Shown in pieces: positions 34,951 to 47,350 of a stretch of 64,000 bases of DNA. Location: assembly GCA_029531795.1 (NCBI GenBank), contig JAPEIS010000010.1:372001-436000 (forward strand), read 5' to 3'. The notes below the pieces were generated by a model. That model saw nothing but the letters and a program-made list of their open reading frames with translations, was not told the DNA's origin and searched no databases. The position numbers and the translations under genes were made by a program. Source of the DNA: Sclerotinia nivalis. Lineage: Eukaryota > Ascomycota > Leotiomycetes > Helotiales > Sclerotiniaceae. The first letter of the stretch is position 1. Every line of letters begins with the position of its first letter.

Positions 34951-37178
34951 TCAGGACTTGTCAAGTTCCCTATCACCTGCCCAAGCCAACTTTCTCGTAT
35001 CTAATCTTTCTCCCTCGCCCCTCTTGACCTCCACAACTTTCTCCCCCGTCGCCCATCTCAACATCGTAAGAGAATGTTTCCCAAAAGTATATTTACCCTT
35101 TCCATCCCACTTACTCTCCTTAACACTTACTTCTTCTTTCTCCGCCGTATTAACCACCGTAACATTATCCCCCGTGATAGTAAAAACCTCTACCTCCCCT
35201 TTCACACCCAATAAATCCGTTTCGAAACTCTCCTCCTCGCTAACATTCACCACGCACAAACTGATAACCCCATTCTCATCAATGCTCCCCGCTACATCCA
35301 ACCAACTCGCTCCCCCCTGTTCTCCCACTACACTCCCCAACCACTTTGGTTCCTGCACTCCTTCATACGCACCACCTCTCACATGTAACCCCAATGTCCA
35401 CCCACGCATGTATTTACTATACAACCACAATGGCCACCAAGTCGTCTGTTTAATAATCCCATTTTTACTCGTCATCAAGGGAGAAATAACATTAACGCTC
35501 TGCGCCAAATTCGCCATCCCTACATACCGACTTTGTCGAATAAAAACATTCAACCACACACCTACGGCCAAGGCATCACTTAATGTGTATTTTTCCTCGG
35601 CTCCTTCTTCTCCTGGTGCACGCAGTGGATCCCAGACGTTCCATTCGTCGAAACAGATTTTGGGGACAGGTACTGAAGGAGGGATTTTCGCTTGGATACG
35701 TGCAATTTGAATGAGGGAGGCGGCGGATTCGATGGCTGTTTCGGCTTGGAGGGGTGAGAGGGCGTTAGGGAGATGTTTTGAGGAGGTACTGTAGATGTGG
35801 ATGCTGTGCATAGTTATGTGATGGATGTTTGGGAGGAGTACAGTGAGATCCCATGGGGAAAGACCGGTTTCACCACAAAGGATTAGTTGAAGAGTTGGAT
35901 CGAGAAGATGGAGAGCTTTAGACCATTGAAGAGCTTTCTTGGCGCTGGATCTATTTAGTGCATGCTTTTCGAGAGATTGGGAGAATAAACATACTAGTCT
36001 TCAGCTGTCATTTGCTCGACTTGCCATGGTCCCCAAACTTCGTTTCCTAATGCCCAGTACTTGATGTTATATGGCTCTTCGTGTCCATTCTTTCGTCGAA
36101 GATTCGCATAATAGGTATTTCGGGTACCATTGCAGTACTCTACCCATGCTAATGCTTCGGTCAATGTTCCTGTACCCATATTGAGACAGAAATAGGGTTC
36201 AACTCGTTTTTCTTTTCCCTCTGAGAGCACGCTGAGATAGTGCATAAATTCATCGGTTCCTAGTTTGTGTTAGTTCCATCTCAAGCCAATAATGAGCGAA
36301 CATGGGAAAGGGGAAAATACCGAATTCGTTAGTCTCGGTTCCTAGCCATGCAAGTTCAGGACGAGCGGGTCGGTTTTCTCGTGGTCCGATACCATCTTCC
36401 CAGTGATATGTAGCGATGAAGTTTCCACCTGGGTAACGGATTACGGGGATATCGAGTTCGCGGAGGGCGCCGAGTACATCGGTGCGGTAACCATGTTTGT
36501 CGGAGAGAGGGTTTCCTGGATCGTAGATTCCACCGTAGATGCAACGACCCATGTGTCTAATGTGTGTGAGAAAATTTGAACAGGACTGATAATTCCGAGC
36601 TGAGAAATAGATGTCTGTCTCTTGGAGTACGAAGTCGCGACGGAGGCATGCTTCAGGCGATATAGAATGAAAGAGCAGAAAATAGATTTTCATATCTCAA
36701 TGGACGTGGTAAACGGAATTTCTCACTCGAAAAGTCCCAATGCCCTGTAGATGACAACGCTCGCACGGATTGGGTACGTCCGGAGCTCATCGATATCTGA
36801 ACCTTTTTCAGGCCCTTTCTGATTTCCTCTGATGGTTATTGCTCAAACTTTTGCGCAAAGAATATCATCGATAATTTTAACATTGTAAACCTGCATCCTG
36901 CCATCTTGGATGAGAGATCGCTGAAAGGGGATCTGGGATAGATTCTTATGTGTATGCTCCAAGATGGTCAAACGACACCATTGCTCTTGCAGATATACAT
37001 AAATACCACTTACTCCATAAACCCTCCATATATCATAGGATCTAAGTCGAAGTCAGTATAATTCGTATCAATTGACCCATGGAGTTCTCGCCAACATACC
37101 AATCTTCGACAATCTCCTCGACGCATCAATACTAATTGAAGGAGTCTCTCCATCAGGTATTCTCGTAAACGTCGTCAT
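34951..37178 (-). CDS. abfC: GH51 alpha-L-arabinofuranosidase, intracellular type, 533 aa
   Basis: Five exons: 37178-37100, 37041-37014, 36556-36321, 36259-35995 and 35944-34951. Splicing rebuilds [22 protein letters not shown], the GH51 N-terminal signature. The catalytic acid/base is Glu188 in KYWALGNEVWG and the nucleophile is Glu303 in ICFDEWNVW; both are intact. VIRYPGGNFIATYHWEDGIG is the substrate-pocket region. The C-terminal beta domain runs from about 390 (SWLDVAGSIDENGVISLCVV). There is no signal peptide, matching the intracellular fungal class related to Aspergillus AbfC (the symbol rests on that similarity). It releases terminal L-arabinose from arabinan or arabinoxylan oligomers. 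The 457-nt second intron is unusually long for this window. It is divergent from a sugar porter, which suggests shared sugar-responsive control. Confidence 0.95.
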
Positions 37179-38064
37179 CTTGTCTATATCTTTTCCTTGG
37201 TTTGAATATATGTATTCCGTGCCTCACGGGATGAAATCGCAGACAATATAAAGTGCCGCATATGAGATCCTACCATCTTGTACCTCGGAACACATGATCT
37301 TTCATAAGTGAAGTCCATTCTCAAGTATCCACCCTTTCCACTTAATACGATGGAGATCGACTCATAACTACATAGTACACACGGACCAGCAAGAAAGTTG
37401 GGGATAAGTCGGTCACCAACTCTCTTCTTCCATTGGTGCGCATATACGTTGTGCCGAATTAGTGGTAGACTTATTCCGAGCCTGCAAGTGGACTGCCAAC
37501 AAGCGAATCACTCCGAATGGATGGGAAATCTCAAGCCGTCCACAAGCGAGAAAGCTTCCCTCCGCAAAACCCCACGCCTTGAGTCTTCGATAACTTGGTA
37601 CTCCCAATCACTTCAGTGAATTCACATCATACAAAAAACACGGTCAATCTCCAAGCAGCGCTAGAAAATGGTTTGAAATGGGTTTGATACATTACTCAAC
37701 ATACAGATGCGTACCAATTGGCTTCGTGCGTCGAAGTAACCATGTTCATGACGACACGATCAAGACGAATCATGACAAGGGATGGCTGGGCTCAATAAGC
37801 GGAGAACTTGAAAGTAACGATAAATTCCCATGTCGGAAGCTACCAGATGCCATTTCCCCAGGATCCCCGCATAATTAGCGTGTTATCATATGGCATGTTG
37901 CCATTTGGTGCTATTCTGGGGATGGATCAATCGTGAAGCGAGGAATATAAAGATGTGAGGAATTCCCCTAGTAAATGTTGATCAGTCACCTACCTAGTAT
38001 CTCTTCTTGAGACCAATTAATTCTTCATTTGATATTGTAAGCTTTCGAGCATTGACGTGCAGCT
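37179..38064. promoter_or_regulatory. Shared promoter region, arabinofuranosidase / sugar transporter
   Basis: An 886-bp divergent region. Small ORFs at 37398-37619 and 37678-37878 do not look coding. Three CreA-type sites lie near the transporter side. Confidence 0.6.
37856..37921. promoter_or_regulatory. Cluster of three CreA/Cre1 consensus sites (SYGGRG)
   Basis: CCCCAG at 37856-37861 and CCCCGC at 37865-37870 (both minus-strand orientation), and CTGGGG at 37916-37921. All fit the SYGGRG carbon-catabolite-repressor consensus and lie 145-210 bp before the transporter ATG. The first two are four bases apart; close pairs are typical of functional CreA sites. Function is inferred. Confidence 0.4.
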
Positions 38065-39940
38065 ATGGGGGCTTTATCTCCAAAAGTCTATCAGGTAAGA
38101 CATGTTGTTCTTGAAGAGCAGGGTCCTTGGTCTTTGCTAACACTGCTCTCTAGTTCCTCGTAGGTGTCTTTGCCTCTGTCGGATCTATCCTTTATGGTTA
38201 CGATCTAGGTATGTACATTGTATACTCAATGATACTATCTACCCGCTCTAACAGCATTCAGGTGTTATCGCAGAAGTCGTTGCAAGTGAAACTTTTATCA
38301 GTGAATTCAACCCAACTTCAACAGAAACGTAAGTGACTCTGTTTCGATGATACGATATGAAACTAATTGGCACAGTGGCATTGTAGTATCTTTCTTTACT
38401 GGTGGAGCTTTCTGTGGTTCTGGCCTTGCCGGACCAATTGGAGATAAATTTGGACGTCGATGGACTATATTTGCAGGATGTATTATCTTTCTACTCGGAG
38501 GTGGTCTTCAGACCGGTGCACAACATATTCATTATCTTTGGGCCGGTAGATGGATCGCCGGATTAGGAGGTAAACCATCAAACGCTCAGTAACTTGCTGT
38601 AAAGGTTCATTACTAACAACCAATTAATAGTCGGTTTCCTGGTTATGATTATCCCTCTATACCAAGCTGAGATAGCACATCCCAGTATTCGAGGTCGTAT
38701 CACATCCTTACAACAATTCATGTTGGGTATTGGTTCTCTCGTTGCCGGCTGGATCAGCTATGGGACATACATTGGCATCAAGGGATCTTCTGCGCAATGG
38801 CGCTTGCCTTTGGGTCTACAGATGCTCCCAGCCGTCATTCTCGCCGGTCTCATTTTCCTCTTCCCCGAATCACCACGTTGGCTCATCGATCACGGTTATC
38901 CAGACAAAGGTCTTTCAACCCTCGCCAGATTGCATGCGCATGGTGATGAAAATGATTCCTGGGTCCGAGCCGAATTCGATCAAATTCAAGACAGCATTAC
39001 ATACGAGCACGAGCATGAAGCAAAATCCTATCTGGATCTTTTCAAGGACAAATCATCCTTCCGCCGATTATTCATCGCGTGTGCTTTACAAGCATCTGTT
39101 CAAATGACTGGCGTTTCTGCAATTCAGTACTATTCGGTAAAGATCTATGGACAAATTGGCATTGTAGGTAGTGATGCTTTGAAATATCAAGCTATCAACA
39201 ATATCATTGCTTTACTTGGAGAAGCTTGCTGTGTATTGTTCGTTGATAAACTGGGACGAAGATGGCCTTTGATCTGGGGTAATCTATTTAACATGGTTAG
39301 TAATGCAATTCTTCTCCGTCTACTTTTCAAAAAAAACTAATCATAACCCCAGGTCACCTTCCTCATCGCCTGTGTGCTCATCGCCAGCTTTCCACCCTCA
39401 TCCAACCACAACATCGGTGCCTCCTGGGGCTTCATCATCGTAACCTGGCTCTACAATTTCTCCTTCTCCGCCACCTGCGGACCGCTCTCCTGGGTCATCC
39501 CCGCCGAAATTTTCGACACCCGCACGCGTTCCAAAGGTGTCTCCATCGCAACCATGGTTTCCTTCGCCTTCAACACCCTCATTGGTCAAGTGACCGATAT
39601 GGCCATGACCAACATTGGCTACCGATACTACTTCCTATTCATCATCTGCAACTTCACCAATGCGCTATTCTTCTACTTATTCTTGCCTGAAACGGCGAGA
39701 AAACCTTTGGAGGAAATGAATTATCTTTTTACCAATGCGCCTATTCTTGTAAGTTTTCCCATCACCATCTACAAAAACAAAAAACAACCCAAATAATTCT
39801 AACAACAACCCCAGGTACCCGGCACAGACAAAGCCTCCTACAACGCGGGCTACGCGGCCGACATCGAGCGAAGAGCCCATGAAATCAGCGAGAAGCAGGA
39901 CATGCAAGTATCGCATTATCAAGGCGAGCTTGCGCATTAG
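38065..39940 (+). CDS. MFS sugar transporter, hexose (HXT/HGT) type, 510 aa
   Basis: Seven exons: 38065-38094, 38154-38208, 38262-38328, 38376-38569, 38631-39295, 39353-39748 and 39815-39940. They give MGALSPKVYQFLVGVFASVG then SILYGYDLGVIAEVV. Sugar-porter motifs are all present: GDKFGRRWTIF after TM2, RWIAGLGVGF in TM4, PESPRWLIDHG before the central loop, QMTGVSAIQYYSVKIYG in TM7, and PETARKPLEEM after TM12. The C-terminal tail of about 50 residues is hydrophilic. Twelve membrane segments are expected and the length is normal for the family. It most likely imports a monosaccharide at the plasma membrane by proton symport. The specificity (glucose, xylose or arabinose) is not readable, although its partner gene makes pentose uptake an attractive guess. 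Confidence 0.95.
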
Positions 39941-40595
39941 TATATCTTTCTTATGAGTGATTCGTTTACGATGTTATGAGATGTCATGTTTTGTCATGTT
40001 CTAAATGGATGGATGGAGGGATGAAGAAATTGGATACCAGATACCAGATACTAGAATATTAATGTTAAATATTTTTATTAAATATTGTTAATGCTTTTTG
40101 TTGATAATAGTGATATTAGTGATATATGTGTGTGACAGTGTGAGAGTGTGAGAGTGTGAGAGTGAGAGTGTGAGTACCGGTATCCATCTACTCGTGATCT
40201 TTGAGAAAAATCGGTGCAAGACCTGTGTGATATACTTTGATCGGATATTGGAAATGGGGATACCCGACGGTTAGATTATGAATATGTACATAACTACAAC
40301 GGAGTAGAGAGAAATTTTAGATTGTGTCTTGGTGTGAGGAGATTCATAGTCCGTATTATAGAAGATTCGTCATGACGTTTTCAATTTTCTGAGTATCAGG
40401 TTGAGACTGGCCCCCTTATTCCATATTTACATTATATGAATCTTTATATCATGACTAGACAGACGAACCATCATAGCCACAAGATCAATGCAAATCCATA
40501 AATGCCCTTTCCCCAAAACGCCAGGTATAAACAAAATATTTCCTCACCACCCATCCACAGTCCTGAAACCCCTAGAAACTAACCCCCATAATTCC
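39941..40595. other. Convergent intergenic region with GT/GA repeat
   Basis: 655 bp between two 3' ends. It holds the microsatellite at 40137-40174 and a repeat of GGATACCAGATACCAGATAC type near 40032-40051. No gene. Confidence 0.5.
40137..40174. repeat. GTGTGAGA microsatellite
   Basis: Near-perfect 8-bp unit (GTGTGAGA) in about four to five copies. Confidence 0.8.
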
Positions 40596-41164
40596 CTAAC
40601 TCTCCACCCCCAAAGCCTTCGCCCCTACTAATCTCCCCCCCTCAGTTCCCACAACCCAATACTCAACTCTAGTTCCTTGCCCAGGTATTCTATAAACCCT
40701 CACATCGCTCCCCTTACTAGCCTCTCTAACCGCGTTTACAATCTCTTTATATTGTGCGTGGGGATCCCATTCGCCTATATCCATAATTTGGATATCTTCT
40801 GCTGCGTCCGCGGGTGAAGGATGGGCTATGAGACGGGCGAATGTTTCTGTTTTTGTTAGTATATGCATATACAAAAAAAACTCTTCATAGAAAGCATGAG
40901 AGAAAATAATAAGATCAGGGAAAACAAACCTTCATCAGGCAACCCCTTCCCCTCATTCTTTAAAGCCACAACCACAAAAGGTTCATCAGCATCACTGACA
41001 TACCACGCATCCTTAGTCGCTCTGACCAATACCCCCGGTACATCAACATCATCATCCATAGTTTTAAACTCTGTGTTTTTGTTACTACTAGTGTTTGATA
41101 TGCCGGCGTTGGGGTCCTCGTTGGCTTTATCGAGGAACGCCATGTAATCTTCGTCGGAGGCCAT
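40596..41164 (-). CDS. Small conserved fungal protein of unknown function, 161 aa
   Basis: Two exons, 41164-40930 and 40846-40596, with an 83-nt intron (GTTTGT..AACAG). The join reads GLPDEETFARLIAHPSPADA. The N-terminus MASDEDYMAFLDKANEDPNA is followed by a loop, then DAWYVSDADEPFVVVALK and a C-terminal alpha/beta domain with QYKEIVNAVREASKGSDVRV and TRVEYWVVGTEGGRLVGAKA. It looks globular and soluble, without signal peptide or membrane segment. The pattern matches a protein conserved across filamentous ascomycetes that I know only as hypothetical. No catalytic motif is evident. Confidence 0.85.
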
Positions 41165-42434
41165 TTTGTTAAAGGTGTTGGTATTAATATGTTCGGATGG
41201 CGCCTGTGAATTTGTATAGGTATTCTCTAAAAATTTCTTCTCGTTCGTGTGTTTAAAAACCGCAGAGCCGTGCGAGAAACTGCGCTCAGTGATCCCTCCG
41301 AAAATTCCTACCCTCGATCTTCCCTCAAATCCTGTAACTGGAATTCGTCGAAAGAGAGCAGTAGAAAAAGTATGCGAAACCCTTCCACCTACTCGAAACC
41401 CGGAACTCGAGCCGTCGAATCCTACGCAAAATCTCTTTGTGACGTCCTCTTCAACCGCGAACTCTGTTTCTGTGAGAAAGGTTCTTCGATCGCCTTTCCC
41501 TTTCCCTTTCCTTTGCTTAAAGCAACGTTCTCCACAGGCAACAATTCTGCCCGCGGCACTTCGACCAAAGGTAAATGACCTAATGATTGCGACTTTCCCT
41601 TATCTTTACTCCGACTATCTCCCGTTCTATATTTCCTATCAAACGATTCTCTTGTTTTGAGGTAAATAGAAGGCGTTCGACTGCCCGGCGCAGATTTTGT
41701 TTGTCTTTTATTTTTATTCTCGTTTTTGCGATTTCTCTCAATGGATTCTTTAATGCTTCGATATGGGATGGCGAGGACGGCGGAAAGTGCACCCATTGAT
41801 GTGACTTTTGTGAGTCGGTTACTAAGCTAAGAGAGGGGTCGAGGAAGAAAGGATGCCTCGGTGACGTGGGGTAATGGGGAACTTCTTTTTCTTGTTTGTG
41901 CAAGGTGAAATCTGCTGGGATTTGATGGATGGATGGTATGACGATTTACAACTGATGTGAAGAAAAGGGAAAATGCGAAAAATGCAAGAATTATTTGGAT
42001 TAAGTAAAAGCTTTTATAAGGAGTGTTGGATTAATATGAGCACTGAAAGAAGTTGTAATGAATGATCAACAATGTTAAACTCATTGATTATGCTCGAGGT
42101 CTCATTGGAAGGTCGGTTGAAAAATTTAAAAAAAAAAGGAAAAAAAGGGGGAAAAAGGGGTCAAAAGTGCTAGTACCATAGAGACCAGCTCGTGTAAAAT
42201 CTCTTCACTTCATTAAAACCAACATTGTCCTGATCAGGGGTTTCAATTTATTACTGGCCTCATCAAAAGTCTAATCATATTTTGAAATTATTGGATATCA
42301 TTGACATTTCTTCATTGATGGAATGCTAGTATATCCATGGGTAATCATGGACTGCATTATTGCACATATGATACCCCCACCGACTACACCTATCGAAAAG
42401 CCAGAAAACCGAAATGCAGAACCAAATTTTAAAT
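41165..42434. other. Intergenic region between the small conserved gene and uL3
   Basis: 1.27 kb. It includes the uncertain ORF at 41422-41796, overlapping + strand ORFs, and a purine/G-rich stretch at about 42122-42170. The part after 42170 is likely the uL3 3' flank. Confidence 0.4.
41422..41796 (-). CDS. Uncertain small basic ORF, 124 aa
   Basis: ATG-started ORF rich in Lys, Arg and Ser (ERNRKNENKNKRQTK and SKGKGKGKAIEEP). It starts MGALSAVLAIPYRSIKE, a weakly hydrophobic N-terminus that could be a mitochondrial presequence. It lies upstream of the small conserved gene, same strand. A competing + strand ORF (41247-41660) overlaps it. I recognise no family; it may be lineage-specific or spurious. 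Confidence 0.3.
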   Translation of the reverse strand: MGALSAVLAIPYRSIKESIERNRKNENKNKRQTKSAPGSRTPSIYLKTRESFDRKYRTGDSRSKDKGKSQSLGHLPLVEVPRAELLPVENVALSKGKGKGKAIEEPFSQKQSSRLKRTSQRDFA

Positions 42435-43841
42435 TTACGAAGATTGAGCAATATCCTTCTTGAGGGTACCCAAGAAAGTGTGCTTCTCCTCGGCGGTTTG
42501 GTAAGCACCGTGACCGAATTTGGAGGATGTATCGATCCATTTCAATTCAACCTTCTCCAAGGCCTTTCTTGAGGTGTGGACGAACATGGATTTTCTGAGA
42601 GTCATGACACGCTTCTTAACACCAGGAACGGAACCCTTGAGCATGATGTAATCGTTCTTGACCTCACCATATCTAACAAAGCCACCCATGCTGAAATTTT
42701 GTTAGTTGGTGCATCATCAGAAATATTGAACTTTGAAAACTTACGGGGTAATGGCCTTCTTGGAGACATCGAACTCGGTGGCGGCGTTGTTGGGGTCGTC
42801 ACCACGGCCGATACGGTAGACCTTGTGGTTGCAAGAGGTACGGTGATGGTATCCATCTTGACCAGCACGGGCAACAGTCCATTGGACGTGGGCTGGATGC
42901 CAGGCACCAATACAGGCAACCTTACGGAGACCCTTGTGTGTCTTTCTCGGAAGCTTCTTGGTTCCCCATCTGCTGGTGACACCGGAGAAACCGTGGCCCT
43001 TGGTGACAGCGATGACATCAATCATCTCATCTTGCTCGAAGATGGAACCGATCTCAACTGGCTTCTCGAAGAGACCGCTGGCGAAGTCAACCTTCTCAGC
43101 GACGCTACCTCCGTTAACTTGGATCTCCATCAAGTGGGCCTTCTTTTGCTTGAGAGGAGTCTTTCTGATTTGAGTGTGGGCGAGGACACGGACGACGGTG
43201 CAGTACTTCTTGATACGCTCGAGTTCACGGGTGATGGAAGATCCGCTGTTTTCGGAGTGCTTCTTGGCGTACTTGGTGAAAGCCTTCTTCTTGCTCTTGT
43301 ACCAGTTCTTGTAGAATCTGCGCTTAAGTTCGTCGCTCAAATGTTCGGCCCAGACAGTTGTGAGGGATCTGAGACCACGAGGAGTCTCAATGTAACCCAC
43401 TAGACCAACAACGATAACCTAAAAAGATATTAGCCATTGGCTTGAGCCAAGCGGGCTGCGTTGTTCGTACCGGTGGTGTCTCAATGACAGTCACTGCCTC
43501 AACGACCTCCTTCTTGTGTGTTTTCGCACCAGGACGGTCGAGATCGCGGACAATGGTAGTCATACCAGCCTTATAACCAAGAGTGGCAGTAAGGTGGACT
43601 GGCTTGGTCTTATCATCCTTGGGGAAACTGGTTGAAATTAAGAAGTTAGTGAAAATTCTTCTCAAAATAACTTTGCTGGCAGATATCAATTGATTCGAGG
43701 AATTTTCTAAATATCACAACCAAATATGAAATTGGGGTAAATGCTTCACCTCTTGACCTTTCCGCGGTGACGGCTTGCTCTCTTTCTTGGGAGATAAGCA
43801 AGGGATCCGTGACGGGGAGCTTCGAATTTACGGTGCGACAT
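42435..43841 (-). CDS. rpl3: 60S ribosomal protein L3 (uL3), 392 aa
   Basis: Four exons: 43841-43750, 43627-43471, 43418-42745 and 42690-42435, with introns of 122, 52 and 54 nt. The N-terminus [20 protein letters not shown] and the joins [29 protein letters not shown] and [12 protein letters not shown] all match uL3. The tryptophan-finger/histidine region ([19 protein letters not shown] with [17 protein letters not shown]) is intact, including the histidine that is methylated in yeast Rpl3. The length matches the eukaryotic family (387-403). Role: one of the first proteins to assemble on 25S rRNA, close to the peptidyl transferase centre. Introns near the 5' end are normal for fungal ribosomal protein genes. 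Confidence 0.98.
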
Positions 43842-45193
43842 GTTGGCGGTGGTCGACTTCTTTGGGTGTTGAGGTTCAAAAGTTCAGAAGATTTTCAATG
43901 AGAAATGTTCACGAATATTGAGAGTGTGCGAATTTCTCGGTTAGGATTGATTTAGTGTTCCAAAAGCGGATTAGTGTATAAATGGAAGAAAAAGTTCTTG
44001 CGCTGTAGTGAGTCTTGGCATCAACAACAAGGGCCTACCATGCACACGTGATCATAATTTGAGATAGGGATTTCCATTTTCCGTTTTAAACCGCTGAGTA
44101 TTACTTTAGTATAAATCACTAAGTAAAGTTTTTGTATGGCGGCCTATATGTATGTGATTTAGGTACTTCCATCTCTCTTCATTCCATCCTCATAAATTTT
44201 GACTTCCAGACCCTTAATGGCAATCATTAGCAGTGTCTGAAGTAAGTATGCTATAGTATCAGAAATTTCATGAAGTTTAGATATGTACTTGTTGAATTCT
44301 TTATTATCATGAAATTGGTATCGCTGTTGGTATATACACCTCTTGTAGGTTTCCACTTCTCGCTTCTCAACGTCCCTCATTGTCACATCCATCCCCATCT
44401 CCCATTTCCGCCTCCCTTCTGACTTTCTCTTCAGCACTTATCCATCTAATGGCTAGCCCATTTGTTCCAAACAAATCGTATCGAGATCGATCAGAGGATC
44501 CCCATTCGCATCGCAAAATCCAATCAAATACAATATCAAACCAAAGACCAAGCCAGCCAAGCCAAACCAATCGATCCGATCCAATCAGTTAAGTCAATTA
44601 GTCAATAAAGTCAATCCATTCATTCATTTATCCTCACTCCCTCCTCTCAGTCATCTCTTTCCTATGTTCTGGTAAAGATACCCATCTAGAGCTCCATGAT
44701 GTCCCCCTCTAAGATTAAACACAATATTCGAGTTATGAAGGACAATCCATTTCATCCATCATCCACTCAAAACCCCAAACCGAATACTAAAAACGTGCAG
44801 AATATGAACCAGTGGTATTTTGTACAACAGCAATAGCACAAAGACTTCAAAATGCAATTTGAACGTAACCAACTAGTTGGTGTAAAGCTAGAAAGGCAAA
44901 TCGATGAACACGCTCGATGCTGAAAAGAATAAAACGCCGACGCCGCTATGCAATTGTGTATTTGGAGCCAGGAAACAAGATTAATAACAAAGACGCGCCC
45001 TCTTTTGTAATATTTGTTGAAAGAAAAGATGAATCGAAATCGCCAGGCGCCGCCATATCCGACCGCCTTCTATATGTCCTTTGGCGCATGACTATCGTGT
45101 CACGTCTGGAGGGGTATATGATTCGCTTTTGCGCTTTTGCAAAGCGAAGTACGTTCCTTTATACAAAAAGTTTGTGAAAGAAATGGAGAGTCT
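43842..45193. other. Intergenic region, uL3 promoter / KRE6 3' flank
   Basis: 1.35 kb. The right half is 3' flank of the KRE6 gene and the left half holds the uL3 promoter. The ORF at 44917-45177 is antisense to the KRE6 3' flank and not supported. Runs of CCAAxCC type near 44545-44585 are simple sequence. Confidence 0.45.
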
Positions 45194-47350
45194 CTAGCAA
45201 GTATCGACGAAAGAATTTTTGGGCCACGAATAGCCAGCGTCTGACCAAGAAGTATGGTTTTGATTTGCCTAAATTGGTCAGCAACATTCTTCTAGTGAGA
45301 AAGGAACCTGTAAACTTACATATGCCTTCGGGAACTGTGCGATGTATTCGGTGGTGGGGTATCCCTCAGGGTCACAAGTGACCGATTCGGATCCTTCTGG
45401 TTGATATATTCGGAGGTAATCGAAACGCATAGTAGCAGGAAACAAAGTGTTCAAGTTAGGCATCATAACTTGAGAGAAACTGGTACCCATTCCCAAATTC
45501 ATGATAACCGTCATAGGCTCTTCAGGCATCGTTCGTTGGCCAATATTTCCGTTTGGCCTCAAAGCCCGGGCATCCATTTTCCAAGTGTACTGATCACCGA
45601 CGAACCATGTGACCTTCCCAGTGGCTCCAGGGGTATATTCAAATCCATACGTTTGATATCCATTACCATCATACCAGTCATTGTTGAGCCAAGTTACCGA
45701 AGACATAGCTTGTTGATAATTCCCACCACGGTAGGCGTTTATAGAGCTCTGTTCGTTATCATAAACTTCAACATAACTGTAATCTGGCATGTAGAATATG
45801 TCGAAGGGGGCAATTTGGTATGATTGAGACGCGAATCCGGTAGCTGCTCCCCAGTTTGTCTTCATGAACCCAATACTGGCTTCTATTGCATCAATTTCAG
45901 GTGCCGACCGAGAATTACCAGATGAAGGGTGGGTTTCCCCCTTGCACGTACAAGCTGGCAGCTTCATACCAGGCAGCCAACTGATACCATCCGATGAACT
46001 CTGATTTGCCGTAATCCCGTAATCGCATTTATCCCAATAACTGTACGGCCACATCCCTTCCGTGGTAGCTTGATACCCTGGTCTTCCCAAATTGCCCATA
46101 CTCCAGAAACCGGGCCAGAAACCGGGCCAATCTCCTCGTCCCGGTAATGAAATACTAGCTTCTATGCGACCACCTTTGAAGCACATTTTATTCCATGACT
46201 GGACCATTCCCGAGCGGTAATTCAAGTTATGACTTTGAAAAGCATCGAATTTTATGTTCAGAGTACCGTTTCCAGTCGTCACAGCATCTGGATCATACCA
46301 TTCTAAATCCTGAGTGGCACCATACCAGATATCCACGGCTTGTAAAAATGGATCATCGCCATCGTAGAAAGTTCGACCATCGGTATTGAATTCATCAGAA
46401 AACTATGGCTTGTTAGTATTGGATGCAGCTGCATTATGCGATGAACCTACCACCAGCTTCAACTTCGTACCGTCTTGAGCAGTTTTAGTTTTGACAGAGT
46501 CTGGGGTATCCGGATCTATGAGACCCGTCCTCACATTCTTGAGAAGGGGAAGTTTGATGGATAAACAATCTACTGCTGCCGCGCAAGCTCCATGAGTCGG
46601 ATCTATTTTGTCTTTGACAAATGTACTATGCGATTGTTAGCAGAAGTTCTCCCGAACATCAACCTAATAAACATACACCACTGGAGATGCTACAAACAAG
46701 GCCAGCACGCCCAAGACGATGAAAATTAAGCCTCCCACATTTGTAAGACCTCTCCTGTTCCATATATCGCACTTATCTAAGTCCTTGTCACTTGGGTCTG
46801 GGTTGTGAAGGTAATCATCTTTCTCGACATCCTCTGGAAAAAGTAATAATCCTGCAGATGGCATGATATTATATTTTTCGGAGACAGTTTGTGTATTGAT
46901 ATTCTCATCATCACTGTCGCCTGCTCTCGAAGAAGCTCTCGAATCATCAAAAGGTGAGCCAAATGGTCCCGCTCGGCTGTCTCGACTTCCCACTTCTGAG
47001 CTCCAACTTGTTCTTCGTGATGAGAATCCCGATACCGAGGGAGAAGGTAAAGGGTAATCGGAGTATGATGATGATTGATTGTTCGCTGTAGACCGCGATC
47101 TCGTAGGAGGAAGTAGCATTTCATTTGACTGAGCTACATCGGGTGAGCCATATATTTGAGGAGTAGCCATTAGTGACTGTTGCGAGCCGGAAGCCGGTGG
47201 TCGCGGCGGCGGAATTAACTGTCTCAATTGACCAGGAGCTCCTGCAGTGGCAGGAGAACTAGTAGTTGAAGCCAGCAGATCTGCACCACTGCCCGAATTG
47301 ACTGTTATATGAGGGGGCCTTCGCCCGGAACCACTATAGGAGTGGTCCAT
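45194..47350 (-). CDS. kre6: KRE6/SKN1-type beta-1,6-glucan synthesis protein (GH16), 668 aa
   Basis: Four exons: 47350-46677, 46625-46451, 46402-45320 and 45268-45194. The last one restores the family's C-terminus (ANQNHTSWSDAGYSWPKNSF then VDTC). A Ser/Pro-rich cytoplasmic tail (1-203) precedes one membrane segment at about 204-223 (GGLIFIVLGVLALFVASPVV): a type II membrane protein. The lumenal GH16-like domain begins FSDEFNTDGRTFYDGDDPFL. It holds the catalytic-type motif EIDAIEAS with both glutamates, and GDWPGFWPGFWSMGNLGRPG. Family knowledge: Kre6 and Skn1 act in the ER, Golgi or plasma membrane and are needed for cell-wall beta-1,6-glucan; whether they are transglycosylases is unsettled. 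A read-through of intron 3 would give a false end FSLEECC. Confidence 0.96.

Noticed and set aside
34844..35710. 288-codon + strand ORF
   Set aside because: Antisense to the last exon of the GH51 gene, whose sense reading has the catalytic glutamate and family motifs.
42576..43403. 275-codon + strand ORF
   Set aside because: Antisense to the uL3 exons; caused by strong codon bias of the ribosomal protein gene.
44917..45177. 86-codon + strand ORF
   Set aside because: Lies in the 3' flank of the KRE6 gene, without splice or motif support.
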